Assembly (NCBI GenBank): GCA_030524175.1
Contig: JAUNHC010000048.1
Coordinates: forward strand, 1 to 37,310
Source: Eubacteriales bacterium
GTDB taxonomy: Bacteria; Bacillota; Clostridia; Lachnospirales; Lachnospiraceae
Length of the DNA stretch: 37,310 nt
Reading direction: 5' to 3'
A program made the position numbers and the translations under genes. Each line of letters opens with the position of its first letter. Position 1 is the stretch's first letter. This document shows, piece after piece, positions 8,047-16,958 of this stretch. The notes under the pieces were generated by a model. That model searched no databases, was not told where the DNA came from, and saw only the letters and a list, made by a program, of their open reading frames with translations.

Positions 8047-9391
8047 TGGAATTAATACCAGGGAAATGATCCTGGAAATATTGCTGGAAATCGAAGAGGA
8101 AGGGCAGCATAGCCATATTGCTATACGGAATGCCCTTTCCAAGCATCAGTTCCTGCCAAAGCAGGAACGTGCTTTTATCACCAGGGTGTGTGAGGGCACA
8201 CTGGAATACAGGATTCTGATTGATTATATCATTGATTCTTTTTCCAAGATCACAGTGGATAAGATGAAGCCTACTATCCGGGAAATACTGAGAAGCGCTG
8301 TGTATCAGCTGAAATTCATGGACAGTGTTCCGGACAGCGCGGTGTGCAATGAGGCGGTGAAACTGGCCCAGAGAAAAGGCTTCTATAATCTGAAGCCTTT
8401 TGTCAACGGTGTTCTGCGCACAATAGCAAGAGAGATTGACGGCTTTACATATCCTTCCCGGGAAGAGAACCTGGTAAGGCATTTTTCGGTAAAATATTCT
8501 ATGCCTGAACAGTTGGTTATCAGGTGGCTTGGAGATTACGGAGAAGAAAAAACAGAGATAATGCTTAAGGATTTTCTGACTGAAAAGCCTTTGACAGTGC
8601 GGTGCCGCACCTACAGAAGTTCCCAGGAGGAAATTTATCAAAGTCTTATTGACCAAGGCGTGGAAGTGTCTCCTGCGCCTTATCTGCCCTATGCCTATCA
8701 GATTTCAGGTTTTAACCATATTCTGACACTGGACGCTTTTATCCAGGGGAAAATCCAGGTACAGGATGTAAGCTCTATGCTGGTGGCAGAGGCGGCAGCC
8801 CCTAAAAGAGGGGATTACGTCATTGATCTCTGCGCAGCACCGGGAGGAAAGAGCCTGCATATGGGAGATAAGATGGAAGGCTACGGGACCGTGGATGCCA
8901 GGGATGTAAGCCAGTATAAGGTGGATCTCATTGAGGAGAATATCCAGCGTACCGGTTCCATCAATGTCCAGGCAAAAGTTCAGGATGCCACAGTATTTGA
9001 TGTGGACTCGGAGTACAAGGCAGATATTGTTCTGGCAGACGTGCCCTGTTCCGGGTATGGAGTGATCGGCAAAAAACCTGAGATCAAATACCGGGCAGCA
9101 CCTCAGAAACAGGATGAACTTGTGATTCTCCAGAGGACCATACTGGACAGGGCTTCCGAGTATGTGAAGCCGAGAGGAGCTTTGGTGTTCAGTACCTGCA
9201 CCATAGCCAAAGAAGAAAATGAAGAAAATATGATGTGGTTTTTAAATAACTATCCTTTCCGTCTGGAGAGTCTGGATCCCTATCTTCCGGAAGAACTGCA
9301 TTCGGAAACTACCAGGCTTGGATATCTGCAGCTGCTTCCCGGTGTCCACAAAACAGACGGGTTCTTTCTCGCGAAATTCAGGAGAAAATAG
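8039..9391 (+). CDS. rsmB: 16S rRNA m5C967 methyltransferase RsmB
   Basis: An S-adenosylmethionine-dependent enzyme that makes 5-methylcytosine in the small-subunit rRNA. It has 450 residues. The first ~135 form a NusB-like RNA-binding domain, and the rest is a Rossmann methyltransferase with DLCAAPGGKSLHM as the SAM loop. Both expected cysteines are visible: Cys337 in DVPCSG and Cys387 in STCT, the two-cysteine mechanism of RNA m5C methyltransferases. The start is GTG. The site GGAGGA sits at good spacing inside the end of the upstream peptidase gene, and the two genes overlap by 8 bases. Confidence 0.93.
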   Translation: MINGINTREMILEILLEIEEEGQHSHIAIRNALSKHQFLPKQERAFITRVCEGTLEYRILIDYIIDSFSKITVDKMKPTIREILRSAVYQLKFMDSVPDSAVCNEAVKLAQRKGFYNLKPFVNGVLRTIAREIDGFTYPSREENLVRHFSVKYSMPEQLVIRWLGDYGEEKTEIMLKDFLTEKPLTVRCRTYRSSQEEIYQSLIDQGVEVSPAPYLPYAYQISGFNHILTLDAFIQGKIQVQDVSSMLVAEAAAPKRGDYVIDLCAAPGGKSLHMGDKMEGYGTVDARDVSQYKVDLIEENIQRTGSINVQAKVQDATVFDVDSEYKADIVLADVPCSGYGVIGKKPEIKYRAAPQKQDELVILQRTILDRASEYVKPRGALVFSTCTIAKEENEENMMWFLNNYPFRLESLDPYLPEELHSETTRLGYLQLLPGVHKTDGFFLAKFRRK

Positions 9392-9453
9392 GGGGCAGGG
9401 AAGCCCTGGGAATCCTGGGTATGGTTTTGGGAAGAAGTTACAGAGGAGAGAAT

Positions 9454-10494
9454 ATGACAGATATTAAGTCGATGACAATAGAAGAATTAAAGACCTTGAT
9501 GACAGAACTTGGGGACAAGCCCTTTCGGGCAAAACAGATATATAGCTGGCTTCACGAGCACCTGGTGACTTCTTATGACGAGATGACAAATCTGCCTAAG
9601 GGCCTGAGAGAGAAGCTTAAGGCATATCCTATTACAGCGTTGGAGACGGCAGATGTACAGATATCCGAAATAGACGGCACAAGAAAATATCTCTTCCGCT
9701 TAAGTGACGGAAATGTGATAGAGAGCGTATTGATGGGATATAAGCATGGAAATTCTGTCTGCATTTCTTCTCAGGCAGGCTGCCGTATGGGCTGCCGTTT
9801 CTGTGCATCCACAATAGGGGGGCTTACCAGGAATCTTCTGGCATCAGAGATGCTTGACCAGATTTACAGGATCCAGGCACAGACAGGAGAGCGGGTGTCC
9901 AATGTTGTGGTTATGGGTACAGGAGAACCCCTGGATAATTATGATAATTTTCTACGTTTTGTCCATATCCTCACGGAAGATGGGGGACTTCATATCAGCC
10001 AGCGAAATGTCACAGTGTCCACCTGCGGACTTGTGCCCAGGATGAACGATCTGGCAGAGGAGAAACTGCAGATCACACTGGCTCTGTCCCTTCATGCCCC
10101 CAATGACATAAAACGGCAGGAACTCATGCCTATTGCCAGGAAATACAGTATGGACGAAGTTTTGCAGGCATGCAGGAATTATTTTGAGAAGACGGGCAGG
10201 AGGATCACATTTGAATACAGCCTTGTGGCAGGTGTCAACGATACGGACGAGGATGCAGAAGAATTGGCGGGCAGAATCCGCGGCATAAACTGTCATGTCA
10301 ATCTCATTCCTGTAAACCCCATAAAAGAACGTTCTTTTGCACGTTCCACACGCCAGGCTGTGGAGAATTTTAAAATAAAACTTGAAAAATGCGGAATAAA
10401 TGTTACTATTAGAAGGGAAATGGGCAGCGATATTGACGGTGCCTGTGGGCAACTGAGAAAGAGTTATTTGGAAAAAACAGAAAGCGAGAAGTGA
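9454..10494 (+). CDS. rlmN: Dual-specificity 23S rRNA/tRNA adenine C2-methyltransferase RlmN
   Basis: A radical-SAM enzyme that methylates C2 of A2503 in 23S rRNA and of some tRNAs. It has 346 residues. The iron-sulfur cluster motif CRMGCRFC (Cys110, Cys114, Cys117) is present with the GTGEPLDNYDNF and LALSLHAPND motifs. The near-C-terminal Cys331 in DIDGACGQLR is the second mechanistic cysteine of the family. The ATG at 9454 was preferred because GAGGAGAG lies just upstream. An in-frame start at 9421 would add 11 residues not typical of RlmN. The PP2C gene begins one base after its stop. Confidence 0.94.
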   Translation: MTDIKSMTIEELKTLMTELGDKPFRAKQIYSWLHEHLVTSYDEMTNLPKGLREKLKAYPITALETADVQISEIDGTRKYLFRLSDGNVIESVLMGYKHGNSVCISSQAGCRMGCRFCASTIGGLTRNLLASEMLDQIYRIQAQTGERVSNVVVMGTGEPLDNYDNFLRFVHILTEDGGLHISQRNVTVSTCGLVPRMNDLAEEKLQITLALSLHAPNDIKRQELMPIARKYSMDEVLQACRNYFEKTGRRITFEYSLVAGVNDTDEDAEELAGRIRGINCHVNLIPVNPIKERSFARSTRQAVENFKIKLEKCGINVTIRREMGSDIDGACGQLRKSYLEKTESEK

Positions 10495-10495
10495 C

Positions 10496-11242
10496 ATGAG
10501 GATATATTCAGCTACTGATGTAGGACAGAAGCGGAAGATGAATCAGGACTATGTATTTGTCTCTGAGAGCCCTGTGGGAAATCTTCCTAACCTGTTTGTC
10601 GTTGCGGATGGAATGGGCGGCCATAATGCCGGTGATTTTGCATCCTCCCATGCTGTCGAGATTCTGGTAGACGAAATTCGGGAAGATGCGGATTTTAATC
10701 CTATTAAGGTAATCCGTCATGCCATAGAGACTGCAAATACGGAAATCATAGACCAGGCACAGAGCGATGAAGGCCTGCGGGGTATGGGTACCACGATCGT
10801 TGTGGCTACCGTAGTGGGGCATTACGCTTATGTTGCTAATGTGGGGGACAGTCGCCTCTACGTGGTACAAGAGCAGATTCATCAGGTAACAAAAGACCAC
10901 TCATTAGTGCAGGAGATGGTAAGGATGGGAGAGATCAATGCAAACGAAGCGAAAAACCATCCGGATAAAAATATCATCACAAGAGCGCTGGGAGCTGAGA
11001 GAACAGTAGATATTGATTTCTTTGACCTGAAGCTTGAACAGAAATGCATTATCCTGATGTGTTCCGATGGTTTGAGCAACATGGTAGAGGACCATAAAAT
11101 GGAAGAAATCATATTGAACCCGGATACAGACCTGACCCAGAAGGGTGAGGCTCTCATGCGGGAAGCGAACCAAAACGGCGGCAAGGATAACATTGCAATT
11201 GTATTGATAGAACCATTCACAAATGAGGTGGAAAAATGTTGA
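10496..11242 (+). CDS. prpC: PP2C-type Ser/Thr protein phosphatase (PrpC/Stp)
   Basis: A metal-dependent phosphatase that reverses phosphorylation by the PASTA kinase encoded next to it. It has 248 residues, cytoplasmic, with no membrane segment. PP2C motifs occur in order: MNQDY near residue 17, VADGMGGHNAGDFAS (about 36-50) with metal-binding Asp and Gly, GMGTTIV, NVGDSRLYV, ITRALG, MCSDGLSNMV and GGKDNIAIVLI near the C-terminus. It starts one base after rlmN and overlaps the kinase gene by 7 bases, so phosphatase and kinase are likely made together. Confidence 0.93.
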   Translation: MRIYSATDVGQKRKMNQDYVFVSESPVGNLPNLFVVADGMGGHNAGDFASSHAVEILVDEIREDADFNPIKVIRHAIETANTEIIDQAQSDEGLRGMGTTIVVATVVGHYAYVANVGDSRLYVVQEQIHQVTKDHSLVQEMVRMGEINANEAKNHPDKNIITRALGAERTVDIDFFDLKLEQKCIILMCSDGLSNMVEDHKMEEIILNPDTDLTQKGEALMREANQNGGKDNIAIVLIEPFTNEVEKC

Positions 11243-13434
11243 AGACGGGAATGATTATAGCGGAACGCTATGAGATATTAGGAAAAATCGGTACCGGCGG
11301 AATGGCTGATGTCTATAAGGCAAAGGATCACAAGCTGAACCGGTATGTCGCAGTCAAGGTCTTAAAACCGGAATTCCGGGAGGACACAACCTTTATCCGG
11401 AAATTCAGAAGCGAGGCTCAGGCTGCAGCAGGGCTTACACATCCCAACATTGTCAATGTGTTTGATGTAGGGGATGACGAGGGCGTCTATTATATTGTCA
11501 TGGAGCTGATCGAAGGCATTACCCTGAAGGAATATATTACCAAGAAGGGTAGGCTGTCCATCAAAGAAGCTACCAGCATCGCCATCCAGGTATCTATGGG
11601 ACTGGAAGCAGCCCACAGTCATGGAATTGTTCATCGTGATGTAAAACCCCAGAATATTATTATCTCTACAGACGGAAAAGTAAAGGTTACAGATTTCGGT
11701 ATCGCAAGGGCTGCTTCGTCAAATACGATCAGCTCCAATGTGATGGGATCTGTCCATTACAGTTCACCGGAACAGGTGCGGGGCGGTTACAGTGATGAGA
11801 AGAGTGATATCTATTCACTGGGGATCACCCTGTATGAGATGGTCACAGGGAAGGTTCCTTTTGACGGCGACACAACTGTGGCGATCGCTATCAAGCATCT
11901 TCAGGAAGAAATGGTGCCTCCAAGTGTGTTCGCACCTGAATTGCCTTACAGTCTGGAGCAGATCATATTTAAATGTACACAGAAAAGCGTAGACAGGCGT
12001 TATGTGCGTATGGAAGAGGTGATCGCAGATCTGAAGCATTCCCTTATCGACCCTCAGGGCGATTTTGTGAAGCACTCCTCCCTTGACAATGATGCTAAAA
12101 CAGTAGTGATCTCGGACGAGGAATTAGGGGAGATCAAGCATTCCCCCAAGCAGCCGGCAAAGCCAAAGGTGGAGGATCTGGAGGAAGAGGTTTACGATAC
12201 GGATTATGATGACTCAGATGACGATGAGTCTTATAAGCGCAGGAAACAAAAACAGACGAAAAATAAACGGCGGAAGAAGAACAGGAGCGCAGGCAGGGCG
12301 CTGACCATCGCTGCTCTTGTGGCAGGGGCTATCCTTCTTATTGTGCTGATCATATTTATCGGGCGTGCTTCCGGATTGATCGGAGGAAGTTCAGAGCCGG
12401 ATACGGAACAGAACCAGCCACAGGATGAGCAGAACACGGAAGACGACAGCATGGTGGTTGTGCCTAACATTGTAGGAAAAACAGAAGAAGAGGCAAGGAC
12501 TATCACAAATGAGATGCATATCGGAATCCAGCCTATGGGTGAAGAGGCATCTGTGCAGGAAAAAGGAAGAATATCATCACAGGATATCCCGGAGGGAACA
12601 AAGGTACAGGCTTATTCCACATTGAAATATTATGTGAGCAAGGGCGCCCAGGAGGTCACCATTCCTGAACTGGACGGCCGCACTGGTGTTGAAGCCCAGC
12701 AAATGCTTGAGGACATGGGCCTTAACGTGACTGTACAGAAGGAGTACAGCGAACTGGATGAGGAGGGTTATCCTATCGTTGACCCTGGTTATGTTTACTA
12801 TACGACCCCAGAATCAGGCACTACAGCTAAATCCGGGGATACTGTCACCCTGGTGGTCAGCCGCGGGGTTTATTACGAAGACAGTGCCGAGGTTCCAAGC
12901 GTTGTGGGGATGACTAAGAATGATGCCCTCACTACATTGGGCAAATTTATAGATATTAATATCGTAGAAGAGAGAAACCCGGACGTGGCAGTGGATGAAG
13001 TTATTTCCCAGGATCCGGAGGCTTATTCCTATGCTGATCCAGACCTGCCTATTACCATTACGGTAAGCACAGGAAACCAGGAGCCGGGGGCAGCAGGCAA
13101 TACGGAAGAGGCTGAGAATGCACAGAACACACAGGCTCAGAATACAGACACCAATGCAGCAGCGGCTGCCGGAGAGATTTGGAAATGTACTCAGCGTCTG
13201 AACACGCCTACAGGATATCAGGGCGGTCTTGTACGCCTGGAGCTGGTCCAGGATGTGAACGGACAGCCTACAGCTACCAGAGTGGTGGACGGACAGCAGC
13301 TTCAGTTCCCGTATCAGCTTGACATAACAGGGGCCCCGGGTGTCAGTGAGGGAACCTTATACCTGTCAGAGCAGAGAGACGGTCAATATGAGGAACTGGG
13401 ACACTATCCGGTACAATTTGAAAAGGCAGAGTAA
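11236..13434 (+). CDS. prkC: PASTA-domain Ser/Thr kinase PrkC (Stk)
   Basis: A membrane eukaryotic-like kinase thought to sense muropeptides or lipid II and to control growth, division and, in spore formers, germination. It has 732 residues. Kinase domain (about 10-270): glycine loop GTGGMADVYKA, Lys41 in AVKVL, HRDVKPQN (His133, Asp135) and DFGIARA. A charged linker with a Lys/Arg-rich run precedes a single membrane segment (about 355-376). Three PASTA domains follow outside the cell (about 408-475, 476-550, 551-617). After an Asn/Ala/Gln-rich linker comes an extra C-terminal domain (about 640-732, starting GEIWKCTQRLN) with no motif I recognise. The kinase-phosphatase-rsgA order is the usual Firmicutes arrangement. 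Confidence 0.94.
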   Translation: MLKTGMIIAERYEILGKIGTGGMADVYKAKDHKLNRYVAVKVLKPEFREDTTFIRKFRSEAQAAAGLTHPNIVNVFDVGDDEGVYYIVMELIEGITLKEYITKKGRLSIKEATSIAIQVSMGLEAAHSHGIVHRDVKPQNIIISTDGKVKVTDFGIARAASSNTISSNVMGSVHYSSPEQVRGGYSDEKSDIYSLGITLYEMVTGKVPFDGDTTVAIAIKHLQEEMVPPSVFAPELPYSLEQIIFKCTQKSVDRRYVRMEEVIADLKHSLIDPQGDFVKHSSLDNDAKTVVISDEELGEIKHSPKQPAKPKVEDLEEEVYDTDYDDSDDDESYKRRKQKQTKNKRRKKNRSAGRALTIAALVAGAILLIVLIIFIGRASGLIGGSSEPDTEQNQPQDEQNTEDDSMVVVPNIVGKTEEEARTITNEMHIGIQPMGEEASVQEKGRISSQDIPEGTKVQAYSTLKYYVSKGAQEVTIPELDGRTGVEAQQMLEDMGLNVTVQKEYSELDEEGYPIVDPGYVYYTTPESGTTAKSGDTVTLVVSRGVYYEDSAEVPSVVGMTKNDALTTLGKFIDINIVEERNPDVAVDEVISQDPEAYSYADPDLPITITVSTGNQEPGAAGNTEEAENAQNTQAQNTDTNAAAAAGEIWKCTQRLNTPTGYQGGLVRLELVQDVNGQPTATRVVDGQQLQFPYQLDITGAPGVSEGTLYLSEQRDGQYEELGHYPVQFEKAE

Positions 13435-13437
13435 TGC

Positions 13438-14316
13438 ATGCAAGGTAAAATCATAAAGGGAATTGCCGGATTCTATTATGTTTACGCAGAAGACGGTGAT
13501 ATATATGAATGTAAGGCAAAAGGGATTTTCCGGAAGGATAACCAGAAACCTCTGGTTGGAGACAACGTGGAAATAACGGTGCTGGATGAGAAAGAGAAAG
13601 AGGGAAGTCTTACGGAAATACTTCCCAGAAGAAATGCTCTTATCAGACCGGCAGTTGCCAATGTTGACCAGGCTCTTGTTATATTCGCTATGGAGAATCC
13701 CAAACCTAATTTCCTGCTCCTTGACCGGTTTCTTATTATGATGGAGCAGCAGGGAGTTCCGGCGGTGGTATGTTTTAATAAAAAGGATCTTGCTGCTGAA
13801 GGGGAACTTGAGTATTTATATGAGACTTATAATAACTGTGGATATCAGGTAGTCCTTTCCAGTGCCCTAAACGAAGACGGACTGGAGGAGATCAGGGAGA
13901 TCCTTAAAGGGAAGACCACAGTGGTGGCCGGTCCGTCCGGAGTGGGGAAATCCTCACTTACCAACTGTCTTCAGGGAGAAATCCTGATGGAGACCGGGGA
14001 AATCAGCAGAAAGCTGAAGCGGGGACGTCATACCACCCGCCATTCCCAGGTGATTCCCATAGAGAAGGATACCTTTCTCATGGACACGCCTGGCTTTTCC
14101 TCCTTATCCCTTACAGATATGGAGGAGCAGGAACTGAAAGGGTATTTCCGTGAATTCCGGAAATATGAGGGCCAATGCCGTTTTAATGAATGCAGGCATA
14201 TCCATGAACCGGGATGTGCAGTAAAGGAAGCATTGGAGAAACATGAGATCAGCAGACTTAGATATGAGGATTACCTGGGCCTGCATGAAGAATTAAAAGA
14301 GAAAAGGAGATACTAA
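13438..14316 (+). CDS. rsgA: Ribosome small subunit-dependent GTPase RsgA
   Basis: A circularly permuted GTPase that helps late 30S subunit maturation (YloQ/CpgA in Bacillus). It has 292 residues. The N-terminal OB fold covers about 1-65. In the permuted G domain, the G4 box FNKKDL comes before the P-loop GPSGVGKS (165-172), followed by DTPGFSS as G3. The C-terminal zinc finger carries Cys247, Cys252, His254 and Cys260 in the pattern CRFNECRHIHEPGC. It starts three bases after prkC, whose Bacillus counterpart phosphorylates this GTPase, so the pairing makes functional sense. Confidence 0.94.
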   Translation: MQGKIIKGIAGFYYVYAEDGDIYECKAKGIFRKDNQKPLVGDNVEITVLDEKEKEGSLTEILPRRNALIRPAVANVDQALVIFAMENPKPNFLLLDRFLIMMEQQGVPAVVCFNKKDLAAEGELEYLYETYNNCGYQVVLSSALNEDGLEEIREILKGKTTVVAGPSGVGKSSLTNCLQGEILMETGEISRKLKRGRHTTRHSQVIPIEKDTFLMDTPGFSSLSLTDMEEQELKGYFREFRKYEGQCRFNECRHIHEPGCAVKEALEKHEISRLRYEDYLGLHEELKEKRRY

Positions 14317-14318
14317 TT

Positions 14319-14990
14319 ATGTATCAGTTATGCCCTTCCATCTTATCGGCGGATTTTAACCGCCTGGGCGATCAGATAAAGATTTTGGAAAATGAGGGAA
14401 TAGAGTGGCTGCATATTGATGTGATGGATGGTGATTTTGTGCCCAGTATTTCTTTTGGGATGCCGGTCATCAAATCTATCCGCAAGGAATCTAAAATGTT
14501 TTTCGATGTGCACCTGATGGTTTCAGCCCCTGAGAGATATATCCAGGATTTTGTTGACTGTGGGGCAGATTCCATTACTGTCCATGCCGAAGCATGTGAG
14601 GATTTGGAGCGGACGATTGAACAGATACGGGATGCAGGCGTTCAGGCTGGCGTATCCATCAAGCCGGCCACACCGGTGAATGATATCAGCCATCTTCTCA
14701 GGGATGTGGACACTGTACTTGTGATGACCGTGCAGCCGGGGTTTGGCGGTCAGAAGTATATAGATGATTGTACGGAAAAAATTTCTGAGCTTCGTGAGCT
14801 TATTGAGGAAGAAGGACTTGATGTAAATATCCAGGTAGACGGCGGAATCAATGATGAGACTCTGGAGACTGTCATAAAAGCAGGTGCCAATCTTCTTGTT
14901 GCCGGTTCTTGTGTGTTCAACGGTGACCTTAAGGGCAGTGTGAGACGCATCAAAAAGAAAATCGAAGATATCAGTAAGACGATCGAATGA
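14319..14990 (+). CDS. rpe: Ribulose-phosphate 3-epimerase
   Basis: Interconverts ribulose-5-phosphate and xylulose-5-phosphate in the non-oxidative pentose phosphate pathway. It has 223 residues, full length. TIM-barrel landmarks: CPSILSADF at the N-terminus, HIDVMDGDFVPSISFG (metal and catalytic Asp), FDVHLMV, VLVMTVQPGFGGQKYI and VDGGIN followed by AGANLLVAGS at the phosphate site. The start is two bases after rsgA, and AAAAGGAGA lies upstream. Its place between rsgA and thiN is conserved in Firmicutes. Confidence 0.95.
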   Translation: MYQLCPSILSADFNRLGDQIKILENEGIEWLHIDVMDGDFVPSISFGMPVIKSIRKESKMFFDVHLMVSAPERYIQDFVDCGADSITVHAEACEDLERTIEQIRDAGVQAGVSIKPATPVNDISHLLRDVDTVLVMTVQPGFGGQKYIDDCTEKISELRELIEEEGLDVNIQVDGGINDETLETVIKAGANLLVAGSCVFNGDLKGSVRRIKKKIEDISKTIE

Positions 14991-14998
14991 GGAACAAA

Positions 14999-15670
14999 AT
15001 GATAGATACAGTGATTGTAAGCGGGGGCAATATCCAGGAAGATTTTGCCCTCGATTTTTTGGAGAAATTACAGGAAAAAGCAGGAAAAGGTAATTTGAGA
15101 CTTATTGCTGCAGACAAGGGTCTGGAATTTTTTATGAAAACGGGAATAAAGCCTGATATTGCTGTAGGAGATTTCGACAGCCTTTCCCGGGAGGGACGGG
15201 AATACCTGGACAAGGCAGCAGATATGGAAATAAAGCGTCTGAAGCCGGAGAAGGATGATTCAGATACACAATCTGCAGTGAATCTTGCCATTGACAGAGG
15301 GGCACAAGGGATAGCTCTTCTGGGTACAATGGGAAGCCGTCTGGACCATATGCTTGCCAATTTGGGCCTTTTATCCTTCGGACAGAAAAAGGGCGTAAAT
15401 ATTGTGATGGCAGATGCGCACAATTACGTGACGCTGATCCAAAGCGGTACTGTTCTCCATAAGTCCGGGCAATTCGGCAGGTTTGTATCATTTTTTCCTG
15501 TTGGCGGAGATGTGCCCGGGGTTGTTCTGGAGGGATTCAAGTATCCGCTGAACGGCCACTATCTTACTGTGTCGGACAGCGGCCTGACAGTGAGCAACGA
15601 GATCATTCAGGATGAGGCAAGGGTGACGTTTGAGAAGGGAAGTCTTCTTATGATCATGTCCAGGGATTAG
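14999..15670 (+). CDS. thiN: Thiamine pyrophosphokinase
   Basis: Transfers pyrophosphate from ATP to thiamine to make the cofactor thiamine diphosphate. It has 223 residues from this start. Signature segments are DIAVGDFDSLS, RLKPEKDDSDTQSAVNLA and LLGTMGSRLDHMLANL. The ATG at 14999 was chosen because TGAGGA sits five bases upstream and the family usually begins directly before the first strand (MIDTVIVSGG). An ATG at 14987 overlapping the rpe stop (ATGA) would add four residues and is a fair alternative. No TPP riboswitch is seen, which fits its place inside a housekeeping operon. Confidence 0.92.
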   Translation: MIDTVIVSGGNIQEDFALDFLEKLQEKAGKGNLRLIAADKGLEFFMKTGIKPDIAVGDFDSLSREGREYLDKAADMEIKRLKPEKDDSDTQSAVNLAIDRGAQGIALLGTMGSRLDHMLANLGLLSFGQKKGVNIVMADAHNYVTLIQSGTVLHKSGQFGRFVSFFPVGGDVPGVVLEGFKYPLNGHYLTVSDSGLTVSNEIIQDEARVTFEKGSLLMIMSRD

Positions 15671-15689
15671 GAGACCCGTTACGGCGGTC

Positions 15690-15718
15690 TTGCTTATAAA
15701 GTTTTGATATGGTAAAAT
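15690..15718 (+). promoter_or_regulatory. Candidate ychF promoter
   Basis: TTGCTT (15690-15695), a 17-base spacer, then TAAAAT (15713-15718, five of six matches to consensus). Transcription would begin near 15725, giving a leader of about 125 bases. The leader contains short possible hairpins (AATATCT/AGATATT at 15716-15732; CTGTG/CACAG further on) that match no riboswitch class I recognise. The rest of the 178-base gap after thiN shows no convincing terminator. Confidence 0.45.
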
Positions 15719-15848
15719 ATCTGGAAGATATTGTAGAATTGTAACAGTTAAGGCAGGGTACGGCTGTTGCGCAGGATTACACATAGCTGTGAGGATAAAG
15801 CACAGTCAGCAATAAGGTTAATATTATGTAGAAGGAAAGGGACTTGCT

Positions 15849-16946
15849 ATGAAGCTCGGTATTGTAGGTTTACCAAATGTAGGAAAGAGTACATTATTCA
15901 ATTCACTGACAAAGGCAGGGGCTGAATCAGCCAATTATCCGTTTTGCACCATCGACCCTAACGTGGGTGTGGTGACGGTGCCTGATGAAAGGCTTAAGCT
16001 TCTGGGGGATTTTTACCAGTCTAAGAAGGTGACTCCGGCAGTGATAGAATTTGTAGATATTGCGGGACTTGTAAAGGGTGCGTCTAAAGGAGAAGGCCTG
16101 GGAAACCAATTTCTGGCCAACATCCGTGAAGTTGATGCGATTGTGCATGTAGTGCGCTGTTTTGAGGATTCCAATGTGGTGCATGTGGACGGAAATATTG
16201 ATCCTCTCCGTGATATAGAGACTATTAATCTGGAATTGATCTTCTCTGATCTGGAAATCCTGGAAAGAAGGATAGCCAAGGTGACAAAGACAGCACGTAT
16301 GGATAAAGATGCTGCCAAAGAACTGGATTTTCTGGGTAAGATCAAGGCTTACCTGGAGGACGGCAAGATGGCTATCACTATGGAACTGGAGAATGAGGAT
16401 GAGGAAACCTGGATGGGAACCTACAATCTCCTGACCTGGAAACCTGTGATCTATGCTGCAAATGTGGCAGAAGATGATCTGGGGGATGACGGTGCTTCCA
16501 ATGAATACGTGCAGGCAGTACGTAAATATGCCCAGGAGCAGAATAGCGAAATCTTTGTGATCTGCGCCCAGATCGAGCAGGAGATCGCTGAGCTGGACGA
16601 GGAAGAGAAGAAGATGTTCCTGGAGGATTTAGGACTGGAAGAGTCCGGACTTGAGAAACTGGTGAGAGCCAGCTATCGTCTTCTGGGGCTTATGAGCTTT
16701 CTTACATCAGGGGAGGACGAGACAAGGGCATGGACCATCAGGATTGGAACGAAAGCGCCCCAGGCAGCAGGGAAAATCCACACAGATTTTGAGAGAGGCT
16801 TTATCAAGGCGGAAGTTGTCAATTATCAGGACCTTCTGGACTGCGGTTCTTATGCCGGAGCCAGGGAAAAGGGCCTGGTGCGTATGGAAGGAAAGGAATA
16901 CGTTGTTCAGGACGGCGATGTAATTTTATTCCGGTTCAACGTATAA
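15849..16946 (+). CDS. ychF: Redox-regulated ATPase YchF (OLA1/Obg-like family)
   Basis: A universally conserved P-loop NTPase that binds ribosomes and, unlike most relatives, prefers ATP. It has 365 residues, normal length. G1 is GLPNVGKSTLFNSL near the N-terminus, G3 is FVDIAGLVKGASKGEGLGNQ, and a helical arm follows at about 130-200. The C-terminal TGS domain (about 280-365) ends VVQDGDVILFRFNV. The start has AAGGAAAGGG upstream. lgt follows after 12 bases, so the two are probably co-transcribed. Confidence 0.95.
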   Translation: MKLGIVGLPNVGKSTLFNSLTKAGAESANYPFCTIDPNVGVVTVPDERLKLLGDFYQSKKVTPAVIEFVDIAGLVKGASKGEGLGNQFLANIREVDAIVHVVRCFEDSNVVHVDGNIDPLRDIETINLELIFSDLEILERRIAKVTKTARMDKDAAKELDFLGKIKAYLEDGKMAITMELENEDEETWMGTYNLLTWKPVIYAANVAEDDLGDDGASNEYVQAVRKYAQEQNSEIFVICAQIEQEIAELDEEEKKMFLEDLGLEESGLEKLVRASYRLLGLMSFLTSGEDETRAWTIRIGTKAPQAAGKIHTDFERGFIKAEVVNYQDLLDCGSYAGAREKGLVRMEGKEYVVQDGDVILFRFNV

Positions 16947-16958
16947 TTAAGGTGCTGT

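Noticed and set aside
8015-8656. 213-codon open frame on the minus strand over rsmB
   Set aside because: Antisense to the conserved NusB-like domain of RsmB. No recognisable protein features.
14970-15000. TPP riboswitch controlling thiN
   Set aside because: thiN directly overlaps or follows rpe with no leader that could hold one.
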